This document shows, in pieces, positions 1-7,650 of a stretch of 64,000 nucleotides of DNA (its first letter is position 1; each line of letters begins with the position of its first letter). This stretch comes from an uncultured Capnocytophaga sp. (GTDB lineage: Bacteria > Bacteroidota > Bacteroidia > Flavobacteriales > Flavobacteriaceae): positions 59,036 through 123,035 of the forward strand of contig NZ_CALGWU010000006.1 of assembly GCF_937936315.1 (NCBI RefSeq). Direction: 5' to 3'. The translations under genes and the position numbers were made by a program. Under the pieces are notes generated by a model. The model had not been told where the DNA came from, ran no database searches, and was given only the letters and a program-made list of their open reading frames with translations.

Positions 1-7
1 TTTGGGG

Positions 8-37
8 CAAAGTTATGAATACTTTAACATAATGCAA
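8..37 (-). promoter_or_regulatory. Outward-facing Bacteroidota promoter
   Basis: On the minus strand TAACTTTG (15..8) lies 19 nt after a TTG (37..35). This matches the TTG-N19/20-TAnnTTTG pattern seen before many genes here, so a leftward gene probably starts just outside the window. Confidence 0.5.
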
Positions 38-416
38 ATTTTTTGAATGATATTTTTTTTCGTTTCCAATATATTTTTTTTCTAAGAAATGTAGTAGTTT
101 GATAATCAAACGAAATAAAAGAAGGTATTTTTTTAGTTTATTCAGTTTCTAAATTCTTATTTTTTAATGTCAAAAAAAACAAATTTCAAATCTATTTATA
201 ATTTTTTAGCAAATTAAAAATATTAAAACATCGATTTTAATATTTTATTTTCAATCAAAAGTTTTTTAAATGAAATTATTGATAAAATTAAGAGAAGAGA
301 TTCTTGCTAGAATATTTAAGTCAGAAACAAACTTTTGGATATTTTTAAAATATTTTAAAAAATTAAAGGTTTGATGAATAAATAATAAAAGTAAATAAGC
401 CAAATCTACTTGTTAA

Positions 417-447
417 TTGATAAATTAGTAAATTATCATTATCTTTG
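417..447 (+). promoter_or_regulatory. Promoter of the two-component operon
   Basis: TTG at 417-419, 20 nt, then TATCTTTG at 440-447. The ATG of the response regulator is at 455, only 7 nt after the -7 box, so the transcript should be leaderless or nearly so. Confidence 0.7.
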
Positions 448-454
448 CCCCCGT

Positions 455-1126
455 ATGAAAATATTAATAATAGAAGATGAAAAAGAACTGCGCCTCACCC
501 TGCGGCAGTTCCTTGAAGAAGAACACTTTTTGGTTGAAACAGCAAAAGATTATACTTCTGGTCTTTCTAAGCTTGCTGATTATGACTACGATTGTATTCT
601 GTTGGACATTATGTTGCCCAACGGTAGTGGTATGCAGCTCTTAGATGAGCTCAAGGCGATGAAAAAGAATCACTCGGTATTGATTATATCGGCGAAAGAC
701 TCGGTGGAAGACAAGGTGTTAGGGCTTGAAAAAGGAGCCGACGACTATCTGGCAAAACCGTTTCACCTCGCAGAACTCTTGGCTCGGGTAAAATCGATTA
801 TACGGAGGAAAAATCAACAAGGAGAGGAGGTGATTCACCTTAAAAACGTACGTCTTTTCCCTGAAACACGTACTGTGAAAGTAGGTGAAGAGACTCTTAC
901 TCTCAATCGCAAAGAATACGACCTATTGTACTACTTTATGATTCGCCCAGATCGATTGGTGGAGAAAATGACACTCGCTGAAGCAGTGTGGGGTGACTAT
1001 ATAGACCAAGTGGAAAGCCTTGATTTTATCTATTCACAAATAAAAAACCTCCGCAAAAAGCTCAAAACCGCTGAAGCTGAAATAGATTTACAAGCAGTTT
1101 ACGGCATTGGCTATAAATTGGTATAA
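455..1126 (+). CDS. OmpR/PhoB-family DNA-binding response regulator
   Basis: A 223-residue two-domain regulator that would be phosphorylated by the kinase encoded 2 bp downstream. The receiver domain (about 1-115) has the acidic pocket IEDE (6-9), phospho-acceptor Asp51 in LLDIMLP, and conserved Lys101 in AKPF. A winged-helix OmpR-type output domain follows (about 125-223, ending in YGIGYKLV). I start at the ATG at 455. The frame is open back to a TTG at 410, but that would put the promoter inside the gene. Target genes cannot be inferred. It is not PorX: PorX has a PglZ-type C-terminal domain, not a winged helix. Confidence 0.9.
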   Translation: MKILIIEDEKELRLTLRQFLEEEHFLVETAKDYTSGLSKLADYDYDCILLDIMLPNGSGMQLLDELKAMKKNHSVLIISAKDSVEDKVLGLEKGADDYLAKPFHLAELLARVKSIIRRKNQQGEEVIHLKNVRLFPETRTVKVGEETLTLNRKEYDLLYYFMIRPDRLVEKMTLAEAVWGDYIDQVESLDFIYSQIKNLRKKLKTAEAEIDLQAVYGIGYKLV

Positions 1127-1128
1127 GG

Positions 1129-2406
1129 ATGAAAATATCATTAAAAAACTATACTCTGCGTTACCTTACACTTGCCTTCTTACTGATTTTGGCAGTGTGG
1201 GCTGCTGTGTTCTACGCTTATATTTTAGATGAAGTGTACGACAATATAGACGATGGACTCAAGGATAAAAAGACGCTTATTATCCAAAATATCCTTCGAC
1301 ATCCCGAACTACTGCAAATAAATGAGTTTGGTATAGAGGATTTTAGGGTCTACCCTTCACAAGAAGATTTTTCTGACCGCAATATCCTTAGCAATGCGTT
1401 TTTCTATATGCCTTTTGACGATGAAGAAGAACCTTATAGGGTGCTAAAAACAGGGTTTTACGACCGCGATATGAACCCTTATACACTTGAGATACGAACT
1501 TCGACCGTGGAAAAAGATGACCTACTATTCAACTTAGCGGTTGCCTTAGGAGTATTATACGTAGTGTTAGTACTCTCGATGTACCTTATCAATCTATTAG
1601 TAATCAATAAAATATGGAAACCTTTTAAGGGGATACTTTCTGCTATTAGGCGATATGAAGTAGGCAATAAAACAGAACTACAACCTATTACTACCGAAGT
1701 AATAGAGTTCAACGTATTGCACGATAATATCCAGCAGATGTGGCAACGCAATGAAAGGGTATTCGAGGAGCAAAAAGTGTTTATAGAAAATGCTTCGCAC
1801 GAACTCCAAACCCCCTTGGCTATTACGCTTAACAAATTAGAACTACTCGCCAATGACCCTTCACTGAATGAAAAACAATTGACACAATTGAGTGAAGTGA
1901 AACAATCGTTGATGAGAATGACACACCTAAACAAGTCGTTACTAATGCTCACCCGTATAGAAAATCAGCAATATAAGGAAGCAAAACAGGTGTCGTTTCA
2001 AGCTCTCACAACAGACATTATAGACGATTTGAGTGATTTGATAGCCTTTAAAGAATTAGAAGTAAGCATTGATGAAATAAGCGATTTTCAAGTAGAGATG
2101 AACCCCAATTTGGCAAGAATACTTATCTCAAATTTATTGCGCAATGCTATAAAATACACTGAAAAAGGTGGCGACATACAAATATTGATAGAAGAGAATC
2201 GTTTTCAAGTAAAAAATACTGCCAAAGATGCCGTACACTTAGATTCTTCTAAGATTTTCCAACGATTCCACAAGGGGCAACAAGATGCTACTTCTACAGG
2301 TTTAGGCTTGGCTATTGTAAAATCGATTGCGGAAAGTTACTATTTGAAGGTGTATTACACTTTTGAAGAAGGGAAACACTGTTTTCAGGTTTCAGGGGTC
2401 AGGTAA
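1129..2406 (+). CDS. Sensor histidine kinase
   Basis: A 425-residue inner-membrane kinase, partner of the preceding regulator. Transmembrane helices lie at about 12-32 and 137-158 and flank a periplasmic sensor of about 100 residues. The DHp helix has the phospho-acceptor His224 in ASHELQTPL. The ATPase domain has an N box (SNLLRNAIKYT) and a G box (STGLGLAIV). No clear HAMP is evident, though the 159-215 region may act as one. The last residues (FQVSGVR) and the TAA stop are encoded by a 7-bp tandem array rather than by conserved kinase sequence, so the tail looks acquired. Confidence 0.9.
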   Translation: MKISLKNYTLRYLTLAFLLILAVWAAVFYAYILDEVYDNIDDGLKDKKTLIIQNILRHPELLQINEFGIEDFRVYPSQEDFSDRNILSNAFFYMPFDDEEEPYRVLKTGFYDRDMNPYTLEIRTSTVEKDDLLFNLAVALGVLYVVLVLSMYLINLLVINKIWKPFKGILSAIRRYEVGNKTELQPITTEVIEFNVLHDNIQQMWQRNERVFEEQKVFIENASHELQTPLAITLNKLELLANDPSLNEKQLTQLSEVKQSLMRMTHLNKSLLMLTRIENQQYKEAKQVSFQALTTDIIDDLSDLIAFKELEVSIDEISDFQVEMNPNLARILISNLLRNAIKYTEKGGDIQILIEENRFQVKNTAKDAVHLDSSKIFQRFHKGQQDATSTGLGLAIVKSIAESYYLKVYYTFEEGKHCFQVSGVR

Positions 2407-2431
2407 CAGGGATTAGGTTTCAGTTGATAGG
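2383..2431 (+). repeat. Heptamer array, TTTCAGG type
   Basis: Seven 7-bp units in strict register: TTTCAGG twice, GGTCAGG, TAACAGG, GATTAGG, TTTCAGT, TGATAGG. The kinase stop codon (2404-2406) is inside the fourth unit. The same unit type recurs at 46313-46382. Confidence 0.85.
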
Positions 2432-2436
2432 CGTAT

Positions 2437-2474
2437 AAAAAAACAGGCAATAGAGTTTATTACCTGTTTTTTTT
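2437..2474. terminator. Bidirectional intrinsic terminator
   Basis: A run of A followed by CAGGCAAT pairs (one mismatch) with ATTACCTG followed by T8. It sits between the convergent kinase and outer-membrane protein genes and can serve both strands. Confidence 0.75.
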
Positions 2475-2480
2475 ATTACC

Positions 2481-2508
2481 AATTGTTCATTAGCAATTGT
2501 TGATTAGA
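2481..2508 (-). repeat. Heptamer array, AATTGTT type
   Basis: Four units on the plus strand: AATTGTT, CATTAGC, AATTGTT, GATTAGA. The stop codon of the minus-strand outer-membrane protein gene lies in the last unit. Confidence 0.6.
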
Positions 2509-3025
2509 ATCTATATCCTATTTTGATGCCAAAATTAGGTTCGATAGCCCAGAATTTTTTATCTTCGTTTACACCTTTACCGAAGTTGCGAGCGATATTA
2601 GCATAAGGAGCTATAACGAAAGTATTGTCGAGATTCCATTGATAACCTGCTCCTATCCCTAAGATAAAACTATCTAATTTTGTTTTGGTGCCATCATTGT
2701 ATTTGTAATTACCAAAACGTTGTTTGATGAAAGGGTTTACATAGAGACCTGTACCTCCATCTTCTTCAAAATAGTAGTTATAACCTAGTTTTACACTAGT
2801 AGCACTATATTTCCCATTGCCTTTAGGAATTACAGAAAAACGGTCGTTGAAGAACAATTCTCCTTCAATAGATTGATTTTCAGCAATAAAATGCTCATAC
2901 CCCACTTCAACAGAAGCTAACCAAATAGTGTTCAAGATGTTTAAATTTACTTGATGTTGACGATCTTGCGCAAATGTTTTTACTGAGAAAAACATAAGCA
3001 TTGCAGCTACAATAATTTTTTTCAT
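2504..3025 (-). CDS. Putative outer-membrane beta-barrel protein
   Basis: 173 residues with a clear Sec signal peptide (about 1-20, cleavage after TFAQ). The mature part has alternating hydrophobic and polar residues, many aromatics and a terminal aromatic (GYRF), as expected for a small eight-stranded outer-membrane barrel. I do not recognise a specific family. It has its own promoter and stands alone between the two-component operon and the carbonic anhydrase-like gene. The start is ATG with the signal peptide immediately after it. Confidence 0.7.
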   Translation of the reverse strand: MKKIIVAAMLMFFSVKTFAQDRQHQVNLNILNTIWLASVEVGYEHFIAENQSIEGELFFNDRFSVIPKGNGKYSATSVKLGYNYYFEEDGGTGLYVNPFIKQRFGNYKYNDGTKTKLDSFILGIGAGYQWNLDNTFVIAPYANIARNFGKGVNEDKKFWAIEPNFGIKIGYRF

Positions 3026-3052
3026 CGATATTCTTAATTTTTAAAATAATGG

Positions 3053-3082
3053 CAAAAGTACAAATAATTTGCTAATTAGCAA
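3053..3082 (-). promoter_or_regulatory. Promoter of the outer-membrane barrel gene
   Basis: Minus strand TTG (3082..3080), 19 nt, TACTTTTG (3060..3053). The TTG is supplied by the octamer array at 3066-3097. Confidence 0.6.
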
Positions 3083-3097
3083 ATTTACTCATTAATA
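3066..3097 (-). repeat. Octamer array, AATTAGCA type
   Basis: Four 8-bp units: AATTTGCT, AATTAGCA, AATTTACT, CATTAATA. The stop codon of the carbonic anhydrase-like gene (3085-3087) is inside it, and the -33 element of the next gene overlaps it. Confidence 0.65.
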
Positions 3098-3609
3098 AAA
3101 TCATTTTCTATCCAGCTGGCGTATTTGGGATAATTAGCCGCAGTACGCTCAATAAGAGCACGTTGTTCTTCGGTTACTTCTTTGATTTTCTTAGCAGGCA
3201 CCCCTGCATAAAGGCTTCCTTTTTCTATATGAGTATTAGGAGGTACTACTGCTCCAGCAGCTATGATACTACCATTTTCCACCACACATCCGTCCATTAC
3301 AATACTTCCCATACCTATAAGCACCTCGTCTTCTATTGTACAACCGTGCACAATAGCGTTATGCCCTATAGAAACGCGATTGCCTATCGTAGTGGCGTGT
3401 GTTTGGTAGGTAGCGTGAATCACTACACCGTCTTGGATATTGGTGTCATCGCCTATGCGAATGCTATTCACATCGCCGCGAATAACCGCATTATACCACA
3501 CGGTACAACGATTGCCTAACTGCACATCGCCTGTGAGGGTTGCATTTTCGGCAAAAAAGCAACCTTCCCCGAAGGTAGGTTGCTTTCCGTTAATTTTTTT
3601 AATTAACAT
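3085..3609 (-). CDS. Gamma-carbonic anhydrase family protein (left-handed beta helix)
   Basis: 174 residues, the usual length for this family. It is built of hexapeptide repeats (LTGDVQLG, CTVWYNAVIRGDVNSIRIG and so on), giving a trimeric left-handed beta helix. His residues suited to metal binding occur in VVIHAT and IGHNAIVHGC, the positions used by the gamma class. Members are either CO2 hydratases or uncharacterised metal-binding hexapeptide proteins (YrdA/PaaY type); the sequence does not decide between these. The C-terminal tail (FINE) and stop run into an octamer array. Confidence 0.85.
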   Translation of the reverse strand: MLIKKINGKQPTFGEGCFFAENATLTGDVQLGNRCTVWYNAVIRGDVNSIRIGDDTNIQDGVVIHATYQTHATTIGNRVSIGHNAIVHGCTIEDEVLIGMGSIVMDGCVVENGSIIAAGAVVPPNTHIEKGSLYAGVPAKKIKEVTEEQRALIERTAANYPKYASWIENDFINE

Positions 3610-3629
3610 TCGTTTTAGTTTTTAGAGAT

Positions 3630-3836
3630 TTAATTTTCAGTAGTACCGCCAGCTTCAGCATTACGACCAAGTAACCATAAAATTCCTCCTACTACAATTA
3701 AAGCTATTTTGATAGCCCAAGCTACTCCATCTCCCCATTCGTAAATCCAGAAAAGAAGTTTAGGCACATAGCCGAAGAATTCTAATACAATTGCTAATAC
3801 TCCTAAGAGCAATAAAAGTGAACCAAAACTTTTCAT
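3630..3836 (-). CDS. Small membrane protein, unknown
   Basis: 68 residues starting at the ATG at 3836. A hydrophobic helix at about 5-23 and another at about 38-58 (IALIVVGGILWLLG) suggest an inner-membrane protein with a short polar tail. I do not recognise the family. An upstream in-frame extension to 3884 is possible but begins in poorly coding sequence. Confidence 0.6.
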   Translation of the reverse strand: MKSFGSLLLLLGVLAIVLEFFGYVPKLLFWIYEWGDGVAWAIKIALIVVGGILWLLGRNAEAGGTTEN

Positions 3837-3913
3837 ATATATATTGTTTTTATTTGTTACTTTGTTTTTAGAAAGCTCCCTCACATAGGTGCTATCATAG
3901 AGTTGTATGTACT

Positions 3914-4138
3914 TTAATTATTAGCAGTTAGCGCCTTAAGATTATCTATTATTTCTTGTAGCCCATTAGTTTTTATCTCGAAAGTAGTTGCTAATAGCAT
4001 TCCTAATTTTCCTTTGGGAAATCCTTGGGTGCTGAACCACTCGAGGTAATAGGAAGGCAAATCGGCTATCATAGTTCCCTTGTATTTGCCATAAGGCATT
4101 GGGGTTGTGATGATTTCTTTGAGAATTTCGGGGGACAT
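3914..4138 (-). CDS. DUF3820 family protein
   Basis: 74 residues matching the small DUF3820 family: MPYGKYKG near residue 14, then DLPSYYLEWF and FPKGKLG. The motif resembles one associated with exonuclease-type proteins and a quorum-regulated factor in Pseudomonas, but its biochemical role is unknown to me. It sits just downstream of bioB on the same strand, 24 bp from the bioB stop, with an octamer array in the gap. Confidence 0.75.
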   Translation of the reverse strand: MSPEILKEIITTPMPYGKYKGTMIADLPSYYLEWFSTQGFPKGKLGMLLATTFEIKTNGLQEIIDNLKALTANN

Positions 4139-4140
4139 AG

Positions 4141-4164
4141 AATTAGAAAATTAGCAAATTTATT
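4141..4164 (-). repeat. Octamer array, AATTAGCA type
   Basis: Units AATTAGAA, AATTAGCA, AATTTATT lie between bioB and the DUF3820 gene. The last unit enters the bioB stop codon (4163-4165). Confidence 0.6.
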
Positions 4165-5296
4165 AGTGTGCTATTTTAACCATTTTTCTCTTTTCTTCAT
4201 TGCGCTCTATTTTGTGATTAGGGCGCGTCCATTTAGGGTTTTCACCTAAGGAGTGATACTGAGAATCGGCTGCTTCTACCGTTTGAGGCTGTGGATGCGT
4301 TTCAAAAGGTTTCTGAATGCGCATACCGAGTACGCCGAGCATTTGCATATCCTCATTGATATCAGGGTTAGGTGTAGTGAGGAGCTTATCGCCTGCGAAA
4401 ATAGAGTTGGCTCCTGCAAAGAAACACAAGGCTTGTCCTTCTTGACTCATTTGGGTACGACCTGCAGAGAGGCGTACTTGCGATTGAGGCATCACGATAC
4501 GTGCTGTGGCTACCATACGCACCATCTCAAAAATATCTACAGGCTGACAATCTTCTAAAGGCGTTCCTTCTACGGGTACTAAGGCATTGATAGGCACTGA
4601 CTCAGGTTGTGGGTTGAGGGTAGAAAGTGCCACGAGCATACCCGCGCGGTCTTCAAGCGATTCACCCATACCGATAATACCTCCACTGCACACAGTGATA
4701 TTGGTTTTGCGCACATTGTCAATCGTTTTGAGGCGATCGTCATAACTGCGGGTAGAGATAATTTCTTTGTAGTATTCTTCTGAAGTATCGAGGTTGTGAT
4801 TGTAAGCATACAAACCGGCTTCTGCCAAGCGTTTGGCTTGATTTTCGGTAATCATACCAAGGGTACAACACACTTCCATATCGAGTTTGTTGATAGTGCG
4901 TACCATTTCGAGTACTTGTTCAAACTCAGGACCATCTTTCACATTACGCCAAGCAGCCCCCATACACACTCGCGAAGCTCCTGCTGATTTAGCGCGGAGA
5001 GCTTGGGCTTTTACGTGGGTAACGCTCATCATATCGGCGTTTTCTATTTTTACTTCAGTTTCATAACGCGCTGATTGCGGACAGTAAGCACAGTCTTCGG
5101 AGCAGCCTCCTGTTTTGATAGAAAGGAGGGTAGAAACTTGTACTGAGTTGGGGTCGTGGTATTTACGGTGCACCGTAGCAGCTTCGTAGAGCAACTCCAT
5201 TAGGGGTTTGTTGTAAATAGCAACGATTTCTTCTTTTGTCCAGTTATGGCGTGTTTGGGCATTGTTACAGCCGCAAGTATGTTGATTTTCACACAT
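4163..5296 (-). CDS. bioB: Biotin synthase
   Basis: 377 residues. A radical SAM enzyme that inserts sulfur into dethiobiotin. The 4Fe-4S cysteines are C65, C69 and C72 (CSEDCAYC). Downstream family motifs are also visible, including CMGAAWR, YNHNLDTS and SAGRTQM. It is longer than the Escherichia coli enzyme because of an N-terminal extension with extra cysteines (CENQHTCGC) and a basic C-terminal tail. No other bio genes are adjacent, so biotin synthesis is not clustered here. It has its own promoter at 5318-5347. Confidence 0.95.
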   Translation of the reverse strand: MCENQHTCGCNNAQTRHNWTKEEIVAIYNKPLMELLYEAATVHRKYHDPNSVQVSTLLSIKTGGCSEDCAYCPQSARYETEVKIENADMMSVTHVKAQALRAKSAGASRVCMGAAWRNVKDGPEFEQVLEMVRTINKLDMEVCCTLGMITENQAKRLAEAGLYAYNHNLDTSEEYYKEIISTRSYDDRLKTIDNVRKTNITVCSGGIIGMGESLEDRAGMLVALSTLNPQPESVPINALVPVEGTPLEDCQPVDIFEMVRMVATARIVMPQSQVRLSAGRTQMSQEGQALCFFAGANSIFAGDKLLTTPNPDINEDMQMLGVLGMRIQKPFETHPQPQTVEAADSQYHSLGENPKWTRPNHKIERNEEKRKMVKIAH

Positions 5297-5317
5297 GGTT
5301 TTTCTTTATTTTTGGGG

Positions 5318-5347
5318 CAAAGGTAATAAATTAATTACGAATGACAA
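5318..5347 (-). promoter_or_regulatory. bioB promoter
   Basis: Minus strand TTG (5347..5345), 19 nt, TACCTTTG (5325..5318), 22 bp before the ATG. The -33 TTG is part of the heptamer array at 5335-5362. Confidence 0.7.
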
Positions 5348-5362
5348 ATTACGAATTACGAA
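5335..5362 (-). repeat. Heptamer array, TTCGTAA type
   Basis: Four units: plus strand TTACGAA, TGACAAA, TTACGAA, TTACGAA. Read in the direction of cmk, which ends at 5379, each TTCGTAA carries a TAA. Confidence 0.75.
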
Positions 5363-5378
5363 AGTGTGTGACGCAATA

Positions 5379-6053
5379 TTAACTTTTAACCATTGCTAAG
5401 ATTTTTTGTACTTGTTCCTCTATGGTAAGATTGGTATTATCAATAACAATAGCATCATCGGCTTTTTTGAGGGGAGATTCTTTGCGAGTGGTATCGATAT
5501 GGTCGCGGTGCTGGATGTTGGCGAGGACTTCATCAAATGATGCGTTATCACCTTTGGCTTGTAGCTCTTTATGACGGCGCTGGGCACGTACTTGTTCGCT
5601 GGCAGTCATAAATATTTTAAGTTCAGCCTCAGGGAATACAGTAGTACCAATATCACGCCCGTCCATTACAATACCTTTGTCTTTCCCCATTTTGCGTTGG
5701 AGGTCTACTAAATAAGTGCGCACTTCGGGTTGTTTGGCAACTTCACTCACCCAATTGGCTATCTCTATACCACGGATATCGGTTTCGATATTTTTACCGT
5801 TCAAATAGATTTCAGAAAATCCTAATTCGGGGTTGTAGACGAACTTTATTTCTGATTTTCTTAAATCTTTCATCAGGGATTTTACTTCGATACCTGAGGT
5901 AGAAGCATAGCCTTTTTCTAAAGCTAAATAAGTAACGGCGCGGTACATCGCACCAGTATCAATATAAACGTAGCCTAATGCTTTGGCTACAGCTTTGGCA
6001 GTAGTACTTTTTCCGGTTGACGAATAGCCGTCAATGGCAATAATAATATTCAT
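5379..6053 (-). CDS. cmk: Cytidylate kinase
   Basis: 224 residues, normal length. Phosphorylates CMP and dCMP with ATP. The P-loop is GYSSTGKST (about 8-16). The CMP-binding region DTGAMYRAVT and the family motif DGRDIGT are both present, with a LID region rich in arginine around RAQRRHKEL. It follows a membrane-protein gene by 24 bp on the same strand. Confidence 0.95.
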   Translation of the reverse strand: MNIIIAIDGYSSTGKSTTAKAVAKALGYVYIDTGAMYRAVTYLALEKGYASTSGIEVKSLMKDLRKSEIKFVYNPELGFSEIYLNGKNIETDIRGIEIANWVSEVAKQPEVRTYLVDLQRKMGKDKGIVMDGRDIGTTVFPEAELKIFMTASEQVRAQRRHKELQAKGDNASFDEVLANIQHRDHIDTTRKESPLKKADDAIVIDNTNLTIEEQVQKILAMVKS

Positions 6054-6077
6054 TTTTATTAGATGTTAGGTGTTTTG

Positions 6078-6563
6078 TTATTTGTATAGTGATGGGGGGA
6101 TTCTTATTTCGGATACAAGTTTTTTGTTTTCATCGTAGTAATAATACAACAGTGTAATATCATTATCAATGAAAAATCGCATCTTTTCGCGATTGCTTCT
6201 CAAATTTTGCAAAATAGCATCCTTAGCTGCTGGTGTGTCGAACTCTATTTCTTCGGAATCGAAATTAAAGAGGGTAGCATAATACCCCATAGTTCTTTCT
6301 CCTTTTAGGGCAACACTATCTAAGCGCACCCCCTCTTCTATTATTTGTGGTAACTGCTGGTTTATTTCGGCTACTTGATTCTTCATTTCATCGGCAACTA
6401 AATTGTGTTTAGCTTTTGAAAAGAAGGAGTTTGTGAGATGGCGCGTCGTAAAAAATACCACTAAAAATACCACAACAAAAGACACCGCACCCACTATTAG
6501 TGCCATAATGTTTTTAGTGCGTTTGTTCTTTCGGGTTTCCTGAGTGTTAAGAAAATCGTTCAT
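6078..6563 (-). CDS. Single-pass membrane protein, unknown
   Basis: 161 residues: a short charged cytoplasmic N-terminus (KNKRTKN), one transmembrane helix at about 19-42, then an extracytoplasmic domain of about 115 residues ending in IRIPPSLYK. No family recognised. It lies between hemH and cmk on the same strand and is probably cotranscribed with hemH (27 bp gap), but nothing ties it to haem synthesis. Confidence 0.65.
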   Translation of the reverse strand: MNDFLNTQETRKNKRTKNIMALIVGAVSFVVVFLVVFFTTRHLTNSFFSKAKHNLVADEMKNQVAEINQQLPQIIEEGVRLDSVALKGERTMGYYATLFNFDSEEIEFDTPAAKDAILQNLRSNREKMRFFIDNDITLLYYYYDENKKLVSEIRIPPSLYK

Positions 6564-6590
6564 AATTATCTGTTAGATTTTGCTTTGTTA

Positions 6591-7610
6591 TTAGTTATTT
6601 CTAATCCAAGTAACAAGGGCTTGTACCCACAAATCGGAGTCGTTGAGACAAGGAATCATTTTGAATTCTTCACCGCCGTTTTCGCGGAAGGTTTGTCCGC
6701 CCACCATTTCTATTTCTTCGAGTGTTTCTACACAATCGGCGACGAAAGCTGGGGTAATCACCGCTAATTTTTTCACGCCTTGTTGAGCGAGTTGGGCTAT
6801 TTTATCGGATGTAAAGGGAGTAATCCACTTATCAATACCTAAACGCGATTGGAATGATTGTGAATAAGTTCCTTTTTGCAAGCCTAATTTTTCTACTAAC
6901 AAGCGAGTGGTTTCAAAGCAATGACTTCGGTAACAATATTTTCCTTCCTCACTATAAGGGTCACAACAAGTAGTGCCTTCTGATATTTTTTTGTGGGCAG
7001 GCGTAGGGGTAGTTTTGTACAAATGGCGTTCGGGCACTCCGTGATAAGAGAACAATAAGTGGTCACAAGGATTATTGTCTAAGTGCTTGCGAGTTACTTC
7101 GGCTAATGCTTCTATATACTCGGGGCGATGAAAGAAAGCTGGAAACTCTATAAGTTTCATTTTTGGGAATTGCTTTTTTATCAATTGGCGTGTAAGTACC
7201 TCAATAGTTTGAGTAGTTGCCATTGCATACTGGGGGTAGAGAGGCATCAAAAGCACCTCATCTACTCCTTGGTCGTGCAACTGTTGTAACCCACTGGCTA
7301 TACTGGGGTTGCCATAACGCATAGCCATTACAACGGGGATAGAGACTTGTTGTTGTAGTTTTTGAGTGAGTTGGTTTGAGATTACGATGAGAGGAGAGCC
7401 CTCATTCCACCATATTTTTTGATAGGCTTTGCTTGTTTTGGGCGGACGTGTATTGAGGATGATGCCGTGTACCAAAGCGTAACGCAATAGGTAAGGCAAA
7501 TCTATCACATATTCATCCATCAAAAATTCTTTTAGGTATCGCTTGATGTCCTTAATAGAAAAGGAGTCGGGAGATCCTAAATTTACGAGTAATACTCCTT
7601 TTTTAGGCAT
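6591..7610 (-). CDS. hemH: Ferrochelatase
   Basis: 339 residues, normal length for a bacterial ferrochelatase. Inserts Fe2+ into protoporphyrin IX, the last step of haem synthesis. The catalytic His lies in FSYHGVPERH and the conserved acidic motif is CVETLEEI. The N-terminal LLVNLGSPD is also typical. Other haem genes in the window (hemJ at 49.7 kb, hemB at 56.5 kb) are unlinked. The stop is followed by a short TAA-containing 7-bp repeat (about 6576-6600). Confidence 0.95.
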   Translation of the reverse strand: MPKKGVLLVNLGSPDSFSIKDIKRYLKEFLMDEYVIDLPYLLRYALVHGIILNTRPPKTSKAYQKIWWNEGSPLIVISNQLTQKLQQQVSIPVVMAMRYGNPSIASGLQQLHDQGVDEVLLMPLYPQYAMATTQTIEVLTRQLIKKQFPKMKLIEFPAFFHRPEYIEALAEVTRKHLDNNPCDHLLFSYHGVPERHLYKTTPTPAHKKISEGTTCCDPYSEEGKYCYRSHCFETTRLLVEKLGLQKGTYSQSFQSRLGIDKWITPFTSDKIAQLAQQGVKKLAVITPAFVADCVETLEEIEMVGGQTFRENGGEEFKMIPCLNDSDLWVQALVTWIRNN

Positions 7611-7615
7611 TTTTT

Positions 7616-7643
7616 AGTTAAGTGAAAAGTTAAAAAGTGAGAA
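7616..7643 (-). repeat. Degenerate 7-bp repeat, AGTGAAA type
   Basis: AGTTAAG, TGAAAAG, TTAAAAA, GTGAGAA lie between the methyltransferase stop and hemH. The register is less exact than in the other arrays. Confidence 0.35.
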
Positions 7644-7650
7644 TGTTTAT

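Larger units (their letters stand above)
1..454. other. AT-rich leader region without a gene
   Basis: I see no supportable gene here. The stretch is very AT-rich with long A and T runs. It holds two promoter-like signals: one at its left edge pointing out of the window on the minus strand, and one at its right edge driving the response regulator. The middle (about 40-400) shows no recognisable RNA or repeat. Confidence 0.6.

Noticed and set aside
455..2406. PorX/PorY regulators of type IX secretion
   Set aside because: The regulator has an OmpR-type winged helix rather than the PglZ domain of PorX.
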